This document shows, piece by piece, positions 14,481 through 26,100 of a DNA stretch of 64,000 nt. The position numbers were made by a program, and so were the translations under genes. This DNA comes from Neurospora tetrasperma FGSC 2508 (taxonomy: Eukaryota > Ascomycota > Sordariomycetes > Sordariales > Sordariaceae): the NCBI RefSeq assembly GCF_000213175.1, contig NW_009799102.1:3145050-3209049 (forward strand), read 5' to 3'. Positions within the stretch are counted from its first letter, which is position 1, and each line of letters starts with the position of its first letter. The notes under the pieces were generated by a model. That model ran no database searches and was not told the origin of the DNA. It saw only the letters and a list, made by a program, of their open reading frames with translations.

Positions 14481-16180
14481 GGAAATAATTATATTAACTA
14501 TAAATACTATTTATATTATAATTATAGTAAAAATTGAAATACTTCTTATTTAACGCTTAATTACGTTTAAAAAACTCTTCGAAAAGCTCTATTATATAAA
14601 TCTAATTTATAGTAATATTATAATACTATTAAACCTAATTATTATTTATAATAGGGCAGCTGAGGGTATTAACGGTTATAGGACTATTAGAGGTAGTATT
14701 ATTATTATTAAAACCGGAGATTATATAAGTAAGAATAGTTATATTATTACTATTAGGATTAAATATAATACATACAGGAATAATTATACTACTATTAGAA
14801 TTAAAAGTAATATAAACCGGACTTATTATATTATTAATACTAGGGCTAGAAGGAGTATAAATATAGAAGATATCCTTTATATATAATATATAATATTCTT
14901 TCTACTAGAAAATAATAGTATTATAGTATAGAATATAGGGAAGGTTAGTAATATTATTCGGGAGATTATTTTATATTAAATAAATATATATATACTTAGT
15001 AAATTATTAAATAGTACGAACAAAAGTATTTAATCTTCTATAATATTTAGCCGGGCTATTTAATATTATAATAACAATTACGGATTAATTAGTATTATAA
15101 GTATTATAAAGATTAATAAGAATATTTAATATATATTTACTAATAGTATAAATATAGGTTATAGTTTGGAAGTTAATAATTAGGAATAAAATATTAAATA
15201 GAAAAAAAGGGCGAAAAAGAGAAAAACTATAGAATTTATAAATAATTAAAATAAAGTGAATTTTATTAGTAATAATTTTACGAAAAGTATTGGGACTAAT
15301 AGGTCTTTCGTTAGATTTTGGAATTGTAATAAAATTTAAAATATAATAAAAGTAAGGGATTTTATAAATAATATTATATAAATTAATATAAAGATTAGGA
15401 ATAATAGAAGGGATGAATATATTAGTTCTAAGGGATTTAAAAATCCGGATTATTATAAAGGATATAAAAAAATATTATAGGCTTTAAATAAATTAGGGCT
15501 ATAAAATTAAGAGAAGCTGTAGAGCCCGGAAATACTTCCGGGGAGGAAATTTTAGGGTTAGAAATAAAATAAATCGGGTTAGGATAATTGTAATTAGAAA
15601 AAACTATTTTAGAGGATATTATAATAAGGAAGAAAGAAAGTAAGAAAAAATTAAAAAGGGGCGTTGCGAGGAGGATTATATAATTAAAAGAGAAGGCCCC
15701 TACGCTATTATAAATAGAGAATAAAATCGAGGGTTAGGAGGTAAAGGAATAGGGCGGAAATAAATATAAATAGGAATAACGAAGCGGAGGAGTAGGGATA
15801 TAGGCGGGAAAATAGGATAGAAAAGCGGGAGGAAAACGGAGGAAGGAATAGTAAAGGCGGAGAAGGAAAAGCGGTAAAAGAAAGTAGCATCCCTAACTAT
15901 ATTTCTATTATTCTTATTATTCTAATATTAGAATAATATAGTAAAGGAGGAAATAAAATTAATTTACTATAGTAGTAGGTAAGAACTATTATAATTATAA
16001 GTAAAGTAGGAGTAGTATAGGTAAATTATAACTAAAATAAAATTAGGGGTTTTTATCCAGCAGCGCTTAACGCCGTACGGTTTTCCCTTTAGAGAATTAG
16101 AAAAGGACCCTATGCTAATAAGGCGCTATAGTTATATAGCTAGGGTAAAAGAATATTAATTAATTAAATACTATTATTAA

Positions 16181-17830
16181 CGTATATAAAATAACCTTTA
16201 ATAACCGGTAATATAAGAGGGGGGGTAATTATATTAGCCTAGTCTTCTTTACTAATTAACTTTCTTAGTAGTATTGTAAGGCTATACAATTCGTATAATA
16301 GAACTATTATATTATATATTTGTAGATTGGGCATTATAATTATTATCTTTTTTCTCTTTTTATTAAAAAAGAGTCGATTGTTTTTAATAGAGGGGTACTC
16401 TTGCTAGTTATAACCTTCTTTCTCGTTCTTATGATCTTTATTAAGAAAAATATACTCTCTCTTTTTAGAAATAATTATTGGGTTAGTTACTAATATAAAA
16501 GGGTTAATTAACTTTGATAGTACTATATTAGGGTTAATTGGGTATAGACTAGTCTTTTCCTAAATAGATATAATAACCTACTTTTTAAAAGACTTACTAT
16601 ATATTTTGTATAAATTATTAAAAAAGTTGAGTTTACTATATTTAATATTGTAATAGGTAGTCTTTTTATATATATCCTTTTAATAGTTATATTTGCAGAT
16701 TAAAAATATACTAATATTGAGAGGTTATAAGAAATAAGTAGAGTAAGGGGGTAAGAGGAAAAGGATAATATTGTTCTTATAATAACATTCGTAGAAATCG
16801 ATAGTATAATAACTACTATAGTTATTTAATGAAAGAAGGCGCTTCTCTTATTTATCGATAGGTATAGAGTATTAGTTCTAATATTTAAATTAATATAATA
16901 CAAATTAGTCGTTAATATAGCTTTTTAGTAAGGTAGATAGAATTATTTTATTGTAGAGGTAATTATTAATATAATTCTCTATAATTTTGAGCCTAGGGAG
17001 GATGATAAATAGTAGAATAATACGGTTAGTTGTTAATATATACTTAATAATAGTAATTAACTCTCTAATATTTAGATTAAATATTTATACTATTGAGATC
17101 TTTTAATAAGTCTAAACTATTTAGAACTTAGTGAAATAGTCGACTCTATAACTAAATTTATTTCTATTCTATTAATTATTTAGTATAATATTATACTTTG
17201 TAATACAATTACTATATAACCGATAGACCTCCTTAATACTAATTTTAAATTATATTGCTTTTATAATTCAAGCTAGAGATTTGGTGCGTGTGGTTTTGAA
17301 GTTGTTATAGCGGTCTATATATTGCTTAATTTATTATTAGAAAATATTGTCAGGCTTATTATTTAATTGTAAAATCTATTATATTACTTTCTAAAGTTTA
17401 TAGTTGGTTACCTCTCCTTTTATATAGAAGTTAAATATAATATATTACAATTAACGTTAATTAGGGGTAAATAAAGTTAATTAATCAATAATAAAACGAA
17501 TATTAACTTAAATTAATATAGTAAAATCCTCTTTATTTGTTAACCGTTTATTGAGGCTATTATTGTATAATTTGGGTAAGGCGCCGTTAATATAATTTCG
17601 TATGGCGTAATATAGTGTATTATATATAATCGCGGTAGTTTGAATACTTTTAAACTAGTTTCGAGAGTAGGTATTAGTAATAAATTTAATTACTTTATTA
17701 ATATCTTCTTTAGGGATACCTTTCTAATAAAGTTTAGATCTAACCTTCTAAACCCTTGGCGTTATTGTATAGAGCTTATTTTGTAGTAGTTGTATACAAT
17801 TTATTAATTTGGTGGTTAGTATAAAAAAAG
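16181..17830 (-). pseudogene. coding trace of the TA-target transposon, not recognised
   Basis: On the minus strand, from about 17,820 to 17,280, one frame reads for well over 150 codons interrupted only by TAA and TAG, the stops RIP makes from Trp and Gln codons. The inferred sequence has a plausible globular composition, with a stretch reading KLYNNSLNKRLTNKEDFT near 17,530-17,580. I could not match it to a transposase family by eye. The transposon continues across the LINE insertion at 9,176 down to 8,124, where a Lys/Arg-rich minus-strand reading is visible. It is the best candidate for the element's own transposase. Confidence 0.3.
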
Positions 17831-19564
17831 AAGTTGAAGAATAAAAAGCGCGATTGCGATTGGGCTTAATTAGTATGTGTATTCGATATGTACTAATATA
17901 AAAAAGTATTTGTATATAAATTGTATACTAGAATAGTCAAAAACGAAAAAGGGGTATTGCTTTTTGATTTATACTACTAATTTATAAGATATAAAAAAAG
18001 TAAATATATTACTAAATAGAGAAAGAGAAGGAGTATAAGCCCTTGTATTTATATTTTAAATATATACGTTGTATGATTAGTAGTTACTATTTGAATACTT
18101 TTATTGTATTTATTGATATGTAGTAATATTAGGCTACTTTTATTTGCTAGTAAATTTGCGGGTGGGCTATGTATCCTTTCTTTTGCTAATCGCTAGTAAT
18201 TTTGCTAATCGCTAAACCAGACCCCATGCTGGCGTATGGGGTCTGAGGCGTTTCTAGCCCAGACGAGTAGGGCAGTTATTAGTTTATTGAATTATACTCT
18301 ACCAACTTTATTAAAGATTTCGGTTATACTACTATCAATTTTATTTATATTACTAGCAAGATCCGTCCCTCCATCGTATATAGTAAATTTACGTTAACCG
18401 CCAAACGGGGATATCCTTAGAAGGGAATCGCCAAAATACTAAAAACGAATTTTAAGAAGTAAACCTTCGAAGTCAGGGAGGGATATACTATTTACAACCA
18501 TACTACTAGTATTATAATACAAATTCGTAGGGTCTTTAAGGTAGAGTATAAGACCTTCGTTTCCTAGTATATCTACTGCCCTATTGTAAGGAACTGTAAG
18601 ATTGTAGAAGATTTGTACAATTAATTCCCGGATCTTTATTTTATAACTAGATAACTTGAGAACCTTCGATATATATTCAAACGAAAAATTAATAATAGTT
18701 ATAACCCCTTCTAATTTATAATAAAGCTACTTATAAAGAAGGGAGTCTACTTTGAGGTTAACTAAGTAGAGGGTAGTTCTAGTAATGAGAGTAAACCGAC
18801 TACCCTCTTTTAGAGTAATCCTTAGTATAAGGAATTCTAGCGCTATAATCCTACTATTTAAATATACAATAATATATATAAAACTAATAATTAAGGGCTC
18901 GCCTTCTTTTGAATTATTAGTATAATTAGTACCGGGTACGCTTTTAGCTACGGATTTAGCCTTATTAATAATGAGAGATAAGAGGGATTTAATTAATTAA
19001 TAGATTAAGTTAATATTCGTCATAAGATTATTAGCGCCGCTACCCTATTAATTACAATTATAGACTATAATATAATAATAAGGGTAATGATTAAGCGAAT
19101 CTATATTTAAGTTTGATCCTAGTTCTATACCTTTTATATTAATAAGAATATAGTATTATATATTAAGTAAAAGTAGGATAAAAAGGCAGCCATCCAAATT
19201 AATAATATTCAAGCCGCTACTAGTATAGTACAAATATAGCGAAAAAATCGGCATTAATACAACCAGTAGCCTAGCCGACCGCCCAACGACCCCAACTAGT
19301 CCAGCTTAGTAATATAATAAATTTAGAGAAATTTAATAAGGAGGATTAAAAAATAGTCAACCGCCTTAACCGACTAGTAGATAGCTCAAATATTTTGGAA
19401 GCACTCCCTAATATTATAGAATATTTATAGTCTAAATTTTATACTCTCTAAAAGTATATATACTATACGTATACTATTAAGGCTTTCAATACTATTTGGG
19501 AGAGGCTTTATAACTTCTTTTTACAAATAAACAATAATTATTATATATTTAAAAAAAATATATA

Positions 19565-20220
19565 NNNNNNNNNNNNNNNNNNNNNNNNNNNNNNNNNNNN
19601 NNNNNNNNNNNNNNNNNNNNNNNNNNNNNNNNNNNNNNNNNNNNNNNNNNNNNNNNNNNNNNNNNNNNNNNNNNNNNNNNNNNNNNNNNNNNNNNNNNNN
19701 NNNNNNNNNNNNNNNNNNNNNNNNNNNNNNNNNNNNNNNNNNNNNNNNNNNNNNNNNNNNNNNNNNNNNNNNNNNNNNNNNNNNNNNNNNNNNNNNNNNN
19801 NNNNNNNNNNNNNNNNNNNNNNNNNNNNNNNNNNNNNNNNNNNNNNNNNNNNNNNNNNNNNNNNNNNNNNNNNNNNNNNNNNNNNNNNNNNNNNNNNNNN
19901 NNNNNNNNNNNNNNNNNNNNNNNNNNNNNNNNNNNNNNNNNNNNNNNNNNNNNNNNNNNNNNNNNNNNNNNNNNNNNNNNNNNNNNNNNNNNNNNNNNNN
20001 NNNNNNNNNNNNNNNNNNNNNNNNNNNNNNNNNNNNNNNNNNNNNNNNNNNNNNNNNNNNNNNNNNNNNNNNNNNNNNNNNNNNNNNNNNNNNNNNNNNN
20101 NNNNNNNNNNNNNNNNNNNNNNNNNNNNNNNNNNNNNNNNNNNNNNNNNNNNNNNNNNNNNNNNNNNNNNNNNNNNNNNNNNNNNNNNNNNNNNNNNNNN
20201 NNNNNNNNNNNNNNNNNNNN
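19565..20220. other. assembly gap (656 N)
   Basis: A run of N lies inside the 7,435-21,637 transposon. Nothing can be said about the missing bases. The gap falls in the nested repeat, as expected for an assembly break. Confidence 1.
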
Positions 20221-21779
20221 ATGAATTTTAATTACCGTACTATATCGCTAATTGAATTAACGAATTGTAATTTAAAGTGTTTTATTATTAATAATAAGCG
20301 CCGTTAATCTATATATTACTCTCTATATATTTTATAATATACTAATCATCCTTTTAACTATAGGTAATAGTCCAATTATTCAAGCCGTTATATAGAACTT
20401 TAATTTACTTACTATAATAAAGCGCAAAATCGATAAGAAAGTCGAAAAGGAGATAAGATTTACTAAAAGAGATTATTTTAATATCGCCTAATTAAATAAC
20501 GTACTTGATTAGGTATATTAGATTACGCTCAATAAAATTATAATATAATACTGTATTGCTTTGGGTATTGTCCTAACAATATAAATTCCAATCCTTAATA
20601 AATTAGAGCTATATACGGGCAAATTTACTAAGTAATTTAGTTTACTATACTCGTATTCTTTATTTCTTAGCCTTCTTACCCGGCCGCTGTTATTTAAATT
20701 CAATAAACTAAACTTTTACCCTTATTAGTAGTTATAGAGAATTATATTTAATAAAGACGAATACTTAAATTATTATAACTTATACTGTATTAAGAACTTT
20801 CGTAGCTACCCTTGTTATATAGCGCCCTTCGTTAGTAACCCTTATACTCCCTAATTAACTATACTAATTAATATTTAACCCCCCCCCTCTACGGTACCAA
20901 TTTAATTCCAAATAGTAATATTGCGAGGTTGGGAACGGCCTCGCCTCTAGCCCGCCCGCGGTTAATAGCCTAAAGTAAGTTGTAACCCTATAGCCTCGAT
21001 ACGTATAATACTATTAATCTAGTAAATTATATTTAATTAGGAGGGTATAGATTTAGAGGCAGAGGATATAATAAACGCCCAAGCTCCTACTCTATTATAG
21101 AAGGGACGAGGCCGCCTGCGAGGCTCTATATAAATTATATAAAGAGGAGGAAGTACGAAGGGAGGAGGTAGCTCTATACGGGGGAAAGGAAGTATAAGGA
21201 GGGGAAGTATAAGGGGAGGAGGTACGCTAACTAGTACCCTAATTAGCACTTAAACCTAATAAGAGAGACTTGCTAGTAATTAAAGTGTTCGATTATATAA
21301 TAGAAATTAGATAGATTATAAATGTATAGATTAATGTAGATTGAGTGTAACTAATTGATCGCTTAATTAAACGATTCAATTGAGTGTGATATACGACCGT
21401 ACTGCTAAATGCCCTATAAAGTAGACTATAAAGTATACTATAAAGTATATAATAAATAACTAGTCTAGAGTCTGGGCTTGGTATAGCACGTAAGAATGAA
21501 ATGCCTAGATTTCTAGGCGAAATTTATAAAAGAATATATTTGAAATATTGGGAGTGGCGGGGGTTAGGGTTATGTATGAGAGAAAAGGTGGATCCACGTG
21601 CGAATAGAGTTTCTTCAAGGTACGAGTGGAGTTTCTCTTTATTTATTTATATATTTAATTATATATTTGGAAACTATTTAATACTTATAATCTTTTTAAC
21701 TTTACTATACTTCGTTGGAGAATTAAAATAGGTAAAAATAATAATACCCTTTTATAGGTAAATCGTACTATTAATAGAC

Positions 21780-22902
21780 TACTACTACTTAGAATTAATT
21801 ATAGTAGACGCGTGCCCCTCCCTAGAATCTATCTATATTAACCTAGTTAACTACGGCGTGCAAAATTAAGATTATTAAGTTTTGCCCCACTAATCAATAG
21901 TAATAATAATATAGTTATATCTAATATAGACCTAGTATACGATAATAACGACTATGATAATAACTGGGAGGATATGAATAATAAAGGCGATATTAAGGGT
22001 AAGTTGGGTTTAATTCTTTTTTTTTTTAAAAGACGATTCTAATCATTTTCGTAGGTATTATTAATTAAGAGGATATTTTTGAAGGTATAGATATTATAGA
22101 TATCCGGTATAGAATCTAAGATTTAATAAATACTAATAACGTTCTTCCTATTGGATTCGATAAGGAATAGTTACAATTTAATTTCGAGTATAATGAGCGC
22201 GAGTTTGACTAATAATAATTAGAAATAATTATATTTAAAGAGGATTTTGTAAATAAATAGGTAGAATAAATCGAGTAAGAATTAGAAATTCCTTAAGGTA
22301 TTACAACCCGTAGCCTCATTCTTAATACGTTGGAATTGATCTATTGTTACTATAATCGATACGAATTTTTGTTAGATTTTTATTTGGTTGTTAGTTTATA
22401 TACTATTATTAATAAGCGCTCATAGAAGTAGTATAAGGCACAGTTGGAAATTCTGAATATTTTATATAATTAAGACGGTAGACCTATAATCAATATTTAA
22501 CGCCTGTTAAAATAATTGGAAATATTAAAAAATCGTACCACCCGACAGTTACTATTATTAGATATACATATAGCTAAAATTCTATTATAGACTTTAAAGA
22601 TAAAAATTGAATCGGTTGATTGTAAAAGATAGTAATAGTAATAGTAATAGTATAGTAGCGAAGAAGATAAAGATATAGACCTATCGACGGTCTTAGGACC
22701 CCTATATTTTATAGACCTATACTCCCTTTTCTAGGCCTTCCGCAATTCGGATACCGCTATAATAATAATATATAGAGGGATAGTAAGTACACTTTATAAA
22801 TAATTGAATAGAATTATACTATATATTTTGCTGGTTATTATTAATTCGAATTACCTTTAGCAAATATATTCACTTTGGTGGCGGCTTAAATTCAGAAGAT
22901 AC
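21780..22902 (+). pseudogene. Plavaka-type (CACTA-like) transposase, N-terminal part, RIPed
   Basis: A plus-strand trace runs up to the LTR element. The region near 22,690-22,900 reads as a block resembling the part of Plavaka transposases just upstream of their conserved 'PSDF' block, and the trace continues on the far side of the LTR insertion at 30,731. Near 22,650 there is an Asp/Ser-codon-rich linker. The left border of the element was not found; it may lie beyond the nested transposon, left of 7,427. Interruptions are mainly TAA/TAG. I recognise the family from the C-terminal half, and this half is assigned by continuity. Confidence 0.5.
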
Positions 22903-23142
22903 TGTCACAGGAATTACTACTATGTTCCTATATATAGATAGAGGGTGCTGTACTGCATTAGTGCAGTCAGCTGTGCAGCTGCCTGAGTACAGTACAGCAG
23001 TCACGTGCATACGTGCTGTGGTCCGTGTGTACCCGGATCTACAGCGTGTCTTATATAATTCTCGTACGCGTACAGGATTCTCTTCCTATTCCTCGTACAA
23101 TAATCAAAGTCTTACCTTAGTACTTACTCGCGCCCTATAATA
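22903..23142 (+). repeat. left LTR of the Ty3/Gypsy-type element
   Basis: 240 bp, beginning TGTCACAGG, aligned end to end with 30,491-30,730. Its first half is GC-richer and less altered than the matching half of the right LTR, while its second half is more altered. Confidence 0.9.
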
Positions 23143-26100
23143 CTTTATTATACTTAACCTTCGTATTAAAGCGTAATAAGTAATTTCGGTTAAATTAAGT
23201 TTAGTAAAAGCTGATATAATAATTCGGTTTTCGCGAAATTTATTCTTTAACGAATCGTACAATTATTAATAACGAATTAGAGACTCCAACAATACCAAGG
23301 TCGACCTCCAGAACAGTAAATAAATATTTAGAATGATAAGGGCATATTTATCGCATTATATAATATAATAAAACAATATTTCTTTTCTCATTTTTATTAT
23401 TAATGAGCTGTTAACCCAATTATTTACTTTAGTAACCTAATTATTTATTTAAATAAGATATTTAATAACTAAGATTATAATAATAATTAAATTAACTTCG
23501 CTATAATTTTCCCTTCTCTACTTAAAAGGTTTAATATATTATTCGCTATTTGTAGTAATAATTCTAATATTAGCCTTCGGGTTTCACCTAACTTCGTAAT
23601 ATAAGCTAGGAATTACGAAGAAATTATAAAACTTTTATATTACTTTAATAAAAAGATTAAACTACTCGATAAAAACGTTACGGCTAAATAGGAGAAATTT
23701 ATAAATTATAAGCGCAACGCCGAGGCCTACATTAAAAAAATAAGTTAGGAGATAGGGCAGATTACTAATTGTATTAATAAATTTGAAGGTATTTAAAAAC
23801 AATTCGTAGACTAATTAAAAGTCCTATAAATTTAATATAACTAAATCCTTAAGAATAATATATCCTTAGAGTAAAAGTTAATTATAGCCGAAAGAGAGAA
23901 AGTAGCCTAGGAGAATAGTATAGCGAAGATTATTACTAAGAAGGAAAACGATTATTAGAATATCCTCGACTTACTAGCTATAGTTAATACTATATTTAAC
24001 GAATTTAAATAGGAATACAATAGTATACGCATTGTGGCTAAAATTGCATAGGAAGAATCTACTAAGATGTAGAAAGATATTAAAACCGTCTAAAACGACC
24101 TCCGCCTAATTAAAGAGAGTATATTCGTCGCTAAGAATAATCTAATAGTATTTTGAAAATAATTTAATATAATTAATACTAATGGAAGCAAATTTTAAAC
24201 TACAGTCGAAAATATCGCGGACGAGGATACTAGCGGTATAGGACGTAATAGTATCCCCGGAAGATTAAATAAAGGAACTGGCTTTAGCCCCGGTAACGTA
24301 AGTGGTAGTCCTAGTAATAATAGCCCTAATAGATCGGGTAAAAGGACTGGCTTTAATTCTAGTAAAGTAAGTAGCGGTTTTAGAAATAGAAAATTCCTTA
24401 ATAGTAGTAGAAAATTCCCTAGTAGAGGATTCCCGGGTAGAGGTTTCCCTAGTAGAGGATTCCCCAAATAACCCGGAAGTCCCAGCAACCCTAAAAGTCC
24501 TAATAATTTTAAAAATTACCTATCCTTCCCTACGTAGCCTAACTACTACTATAAGGCTCTTTATAAAGACCCTGAATACTTTAATAGCGAAGAAATAAAT
24601 ACAATTAAGCGCTATAACGCTTATAGCGCTTAGAATTTAATTATTTATAACTGTTAATTAATAGATAAATATAAATTTCCCGACTAGCTATCTAAACTCC
24701 TCTATACTATAGCCTACTTAAATAGAAAAACTAAGGTTAATATTAATAAGTATTATCAATTTATCCTAAATAACCCTTATAATTTAATTTATTAGAAATA
24801 AAAAATAGGCGAGGAGTTCTTCAATTATTTAAACGAGCGTTATAAGTAGGGAAATTTTGTAGCCGTTGTAGAGAAAGAACTACTAAGCTTTAAATAAGCC
24901 GGAAAATACGCTAACTATAAGGATTTTAAAGTTAAATTCGTTTTACTAATAAACTATTACAATTATAATATAATTATTAAAGTCCAACTCCTATACTAAA
25001 AGGTATTTAAGTTTATAGTTAATTCAATCTCTTACTATTATATCTAATTAGAGTATAATAATTAAAAAGGATAGTTAAACCTATTTCGTAGTATTACTAA
25101 AATATATACCAAGGTATCGCTCTGTAATAATTATATTTCAACGACTAATAATAATAATAATAGCAGTAACAATAATAGCAGTAGTAATAATAAATAAAAA
25201 AATCCTAATTTAATAGATATTAATTGTGTAAAGTTTATAGAGATCTATAAGGACGTTTTATAAGAACGTTATAATAAGGGTAATTATATGAACTATAGTA
25301 AAAGAAGGTATTTAATTAAAGATTATAGAAATAATACTAATTATAGTCCTAGAGGCAAGTAGGCCAACCAATTTAGTTTAGGTATTACTATACGCCAAAG
25401 GTCTAGCGTAGGAACCCTAATTACTAACTGTACTATAATAAATACGGTTAACCCTATACCGGTAGTATTAGTAGCCCTGGCGGCTTTAACCCCCGCTATC
25501 CTAGCTTAATAGGGAAATAGCGAACCCTAGGGCTAAATTGCGCCCCGGAGTATTCTGGGATATAAAGAGGAAAGATAAGGATAAGTAGATTTAATGTTCG
25601 TACTTTTAACTATTAGAGGATAGAGCTATTTAAATTAAGTAATTTAGAACTCTATAAGCAAAATACAACCCTTCTTTCTACGTATCCTTAATATCCCTAA
25701 TATAATAGTAAAGTAGAATATATATCTCTAATCGATTTTAATTATTCGGGCAAAACTTTTATCGACTACTTATCTATAGAAAAAGCTTATTTAGAGCTCA
25801 AAATACTAGAGATGCTAAAACTACTATATTTAGCCGACGGTGTATTTAAAGAATAGGCAAATTAATATATTAAAGCTACTATACGTATTAATAACTATAA
25901 GGAGATTATTCGCTTTTTTATAACTAATTTAGTAATAGACTATCTGGTTATTTTAGAATAATTGTAGCTATATTTTTATAACTTAAATATTAATTAAATA
26001 GCTAATGAAATTATTTAGAACGTTAAATATATAGGGATATATATAAATTAACCTTTAGAAGTAATAATATTCCTAGAAGAAATTAAAGAAATAGAAGAAC

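Larger units (their letters stand above)
9195..16162 (+). mobile_element. full-length LINE (Tad1/I-like), RIPed, with 18-bp target site duplication
   Basis: Flanked by a perfect 18-bp duplication ATTAAATACTATTATTAA at 9,177-9,194 and 16,163-16,180, inside the TA-target transposon. About 6.97 kb long. It begins AACGACGCCGAAACCGG and ends ...GGGTAAAAGAATATTAATTA. Order along the plus strand: an ORF1 (gag-like) trace, an AP-type endonuclease with a GDFN motif at about 11,361-11,375, reverse transcriptase around 12,290-13,100, then a long 3' part including a Cys-His-like C-terminal region near 14,210. All frames are broken by RIP-type changes. The perfect duplication implies insertion as one complete unit. 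Confidence 0.9.
8124..18267. mobile_element. DNA transposon with TA target (Tc1/mariner-like ends), interrupted by a LINE
   Basis: The two ends are inverted repeats of roughly 88 bp that differ at few positions, starting CTCGTCTGGGCTAGAAACGC. TA lies immediately outside on both sides (8,122-8,123 and 18,268-18,269), the target of Tc1/mariner/pogo elements. Each terminal repeat contains an internal CAGACCC...GGGTCTG palindrome and two direct copies of GCGATTAGCAAAA, which look like transposase binding sites. Removing the LINE inside leaves about 3.2 kb. Superfamily assignment is from the target site and ends only. Confidence 0.65.
7435..21637. mobile_element. DNA transposon with 8-bp TSD (hAT-like), host of a nested insertion
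   Basis: The ends are inverted repeats matching over about 50 bp with few differences, both beginning GAGAAACTC. They are flanked by an identical 8-bp duplication TTTATTTA at 7,427-7,434 and 21,638-21,645. Eight-bp duplications are characteristic of hAT elements. The AT-rich target lowers the weight of the match, but the long inverted repeats support it independently. Each terminal repeat is made of two tandem units of about 22 bp (GAAACTC..ACTCGYAC, then GAAACTCTATTCGYACGT). Its own sequence is 7,435-8,123 plus 18,268-21,637, about 4.1 kb, including an assembly gap. Possible coding traces on the plus strand (18,300-19,560; 20,300-20,880) are RIPed and I did not recognise a transposase domain, so the superfamily rests on the ends. 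Confidence 0.65.

Noticed and set aside
24195-24488. 97-codon Leu/Gly/Pro-rich minus-strand frame
   Set aside because: Reverse reading of the RGF-rich stretch inside the LTR element's gag-like region.
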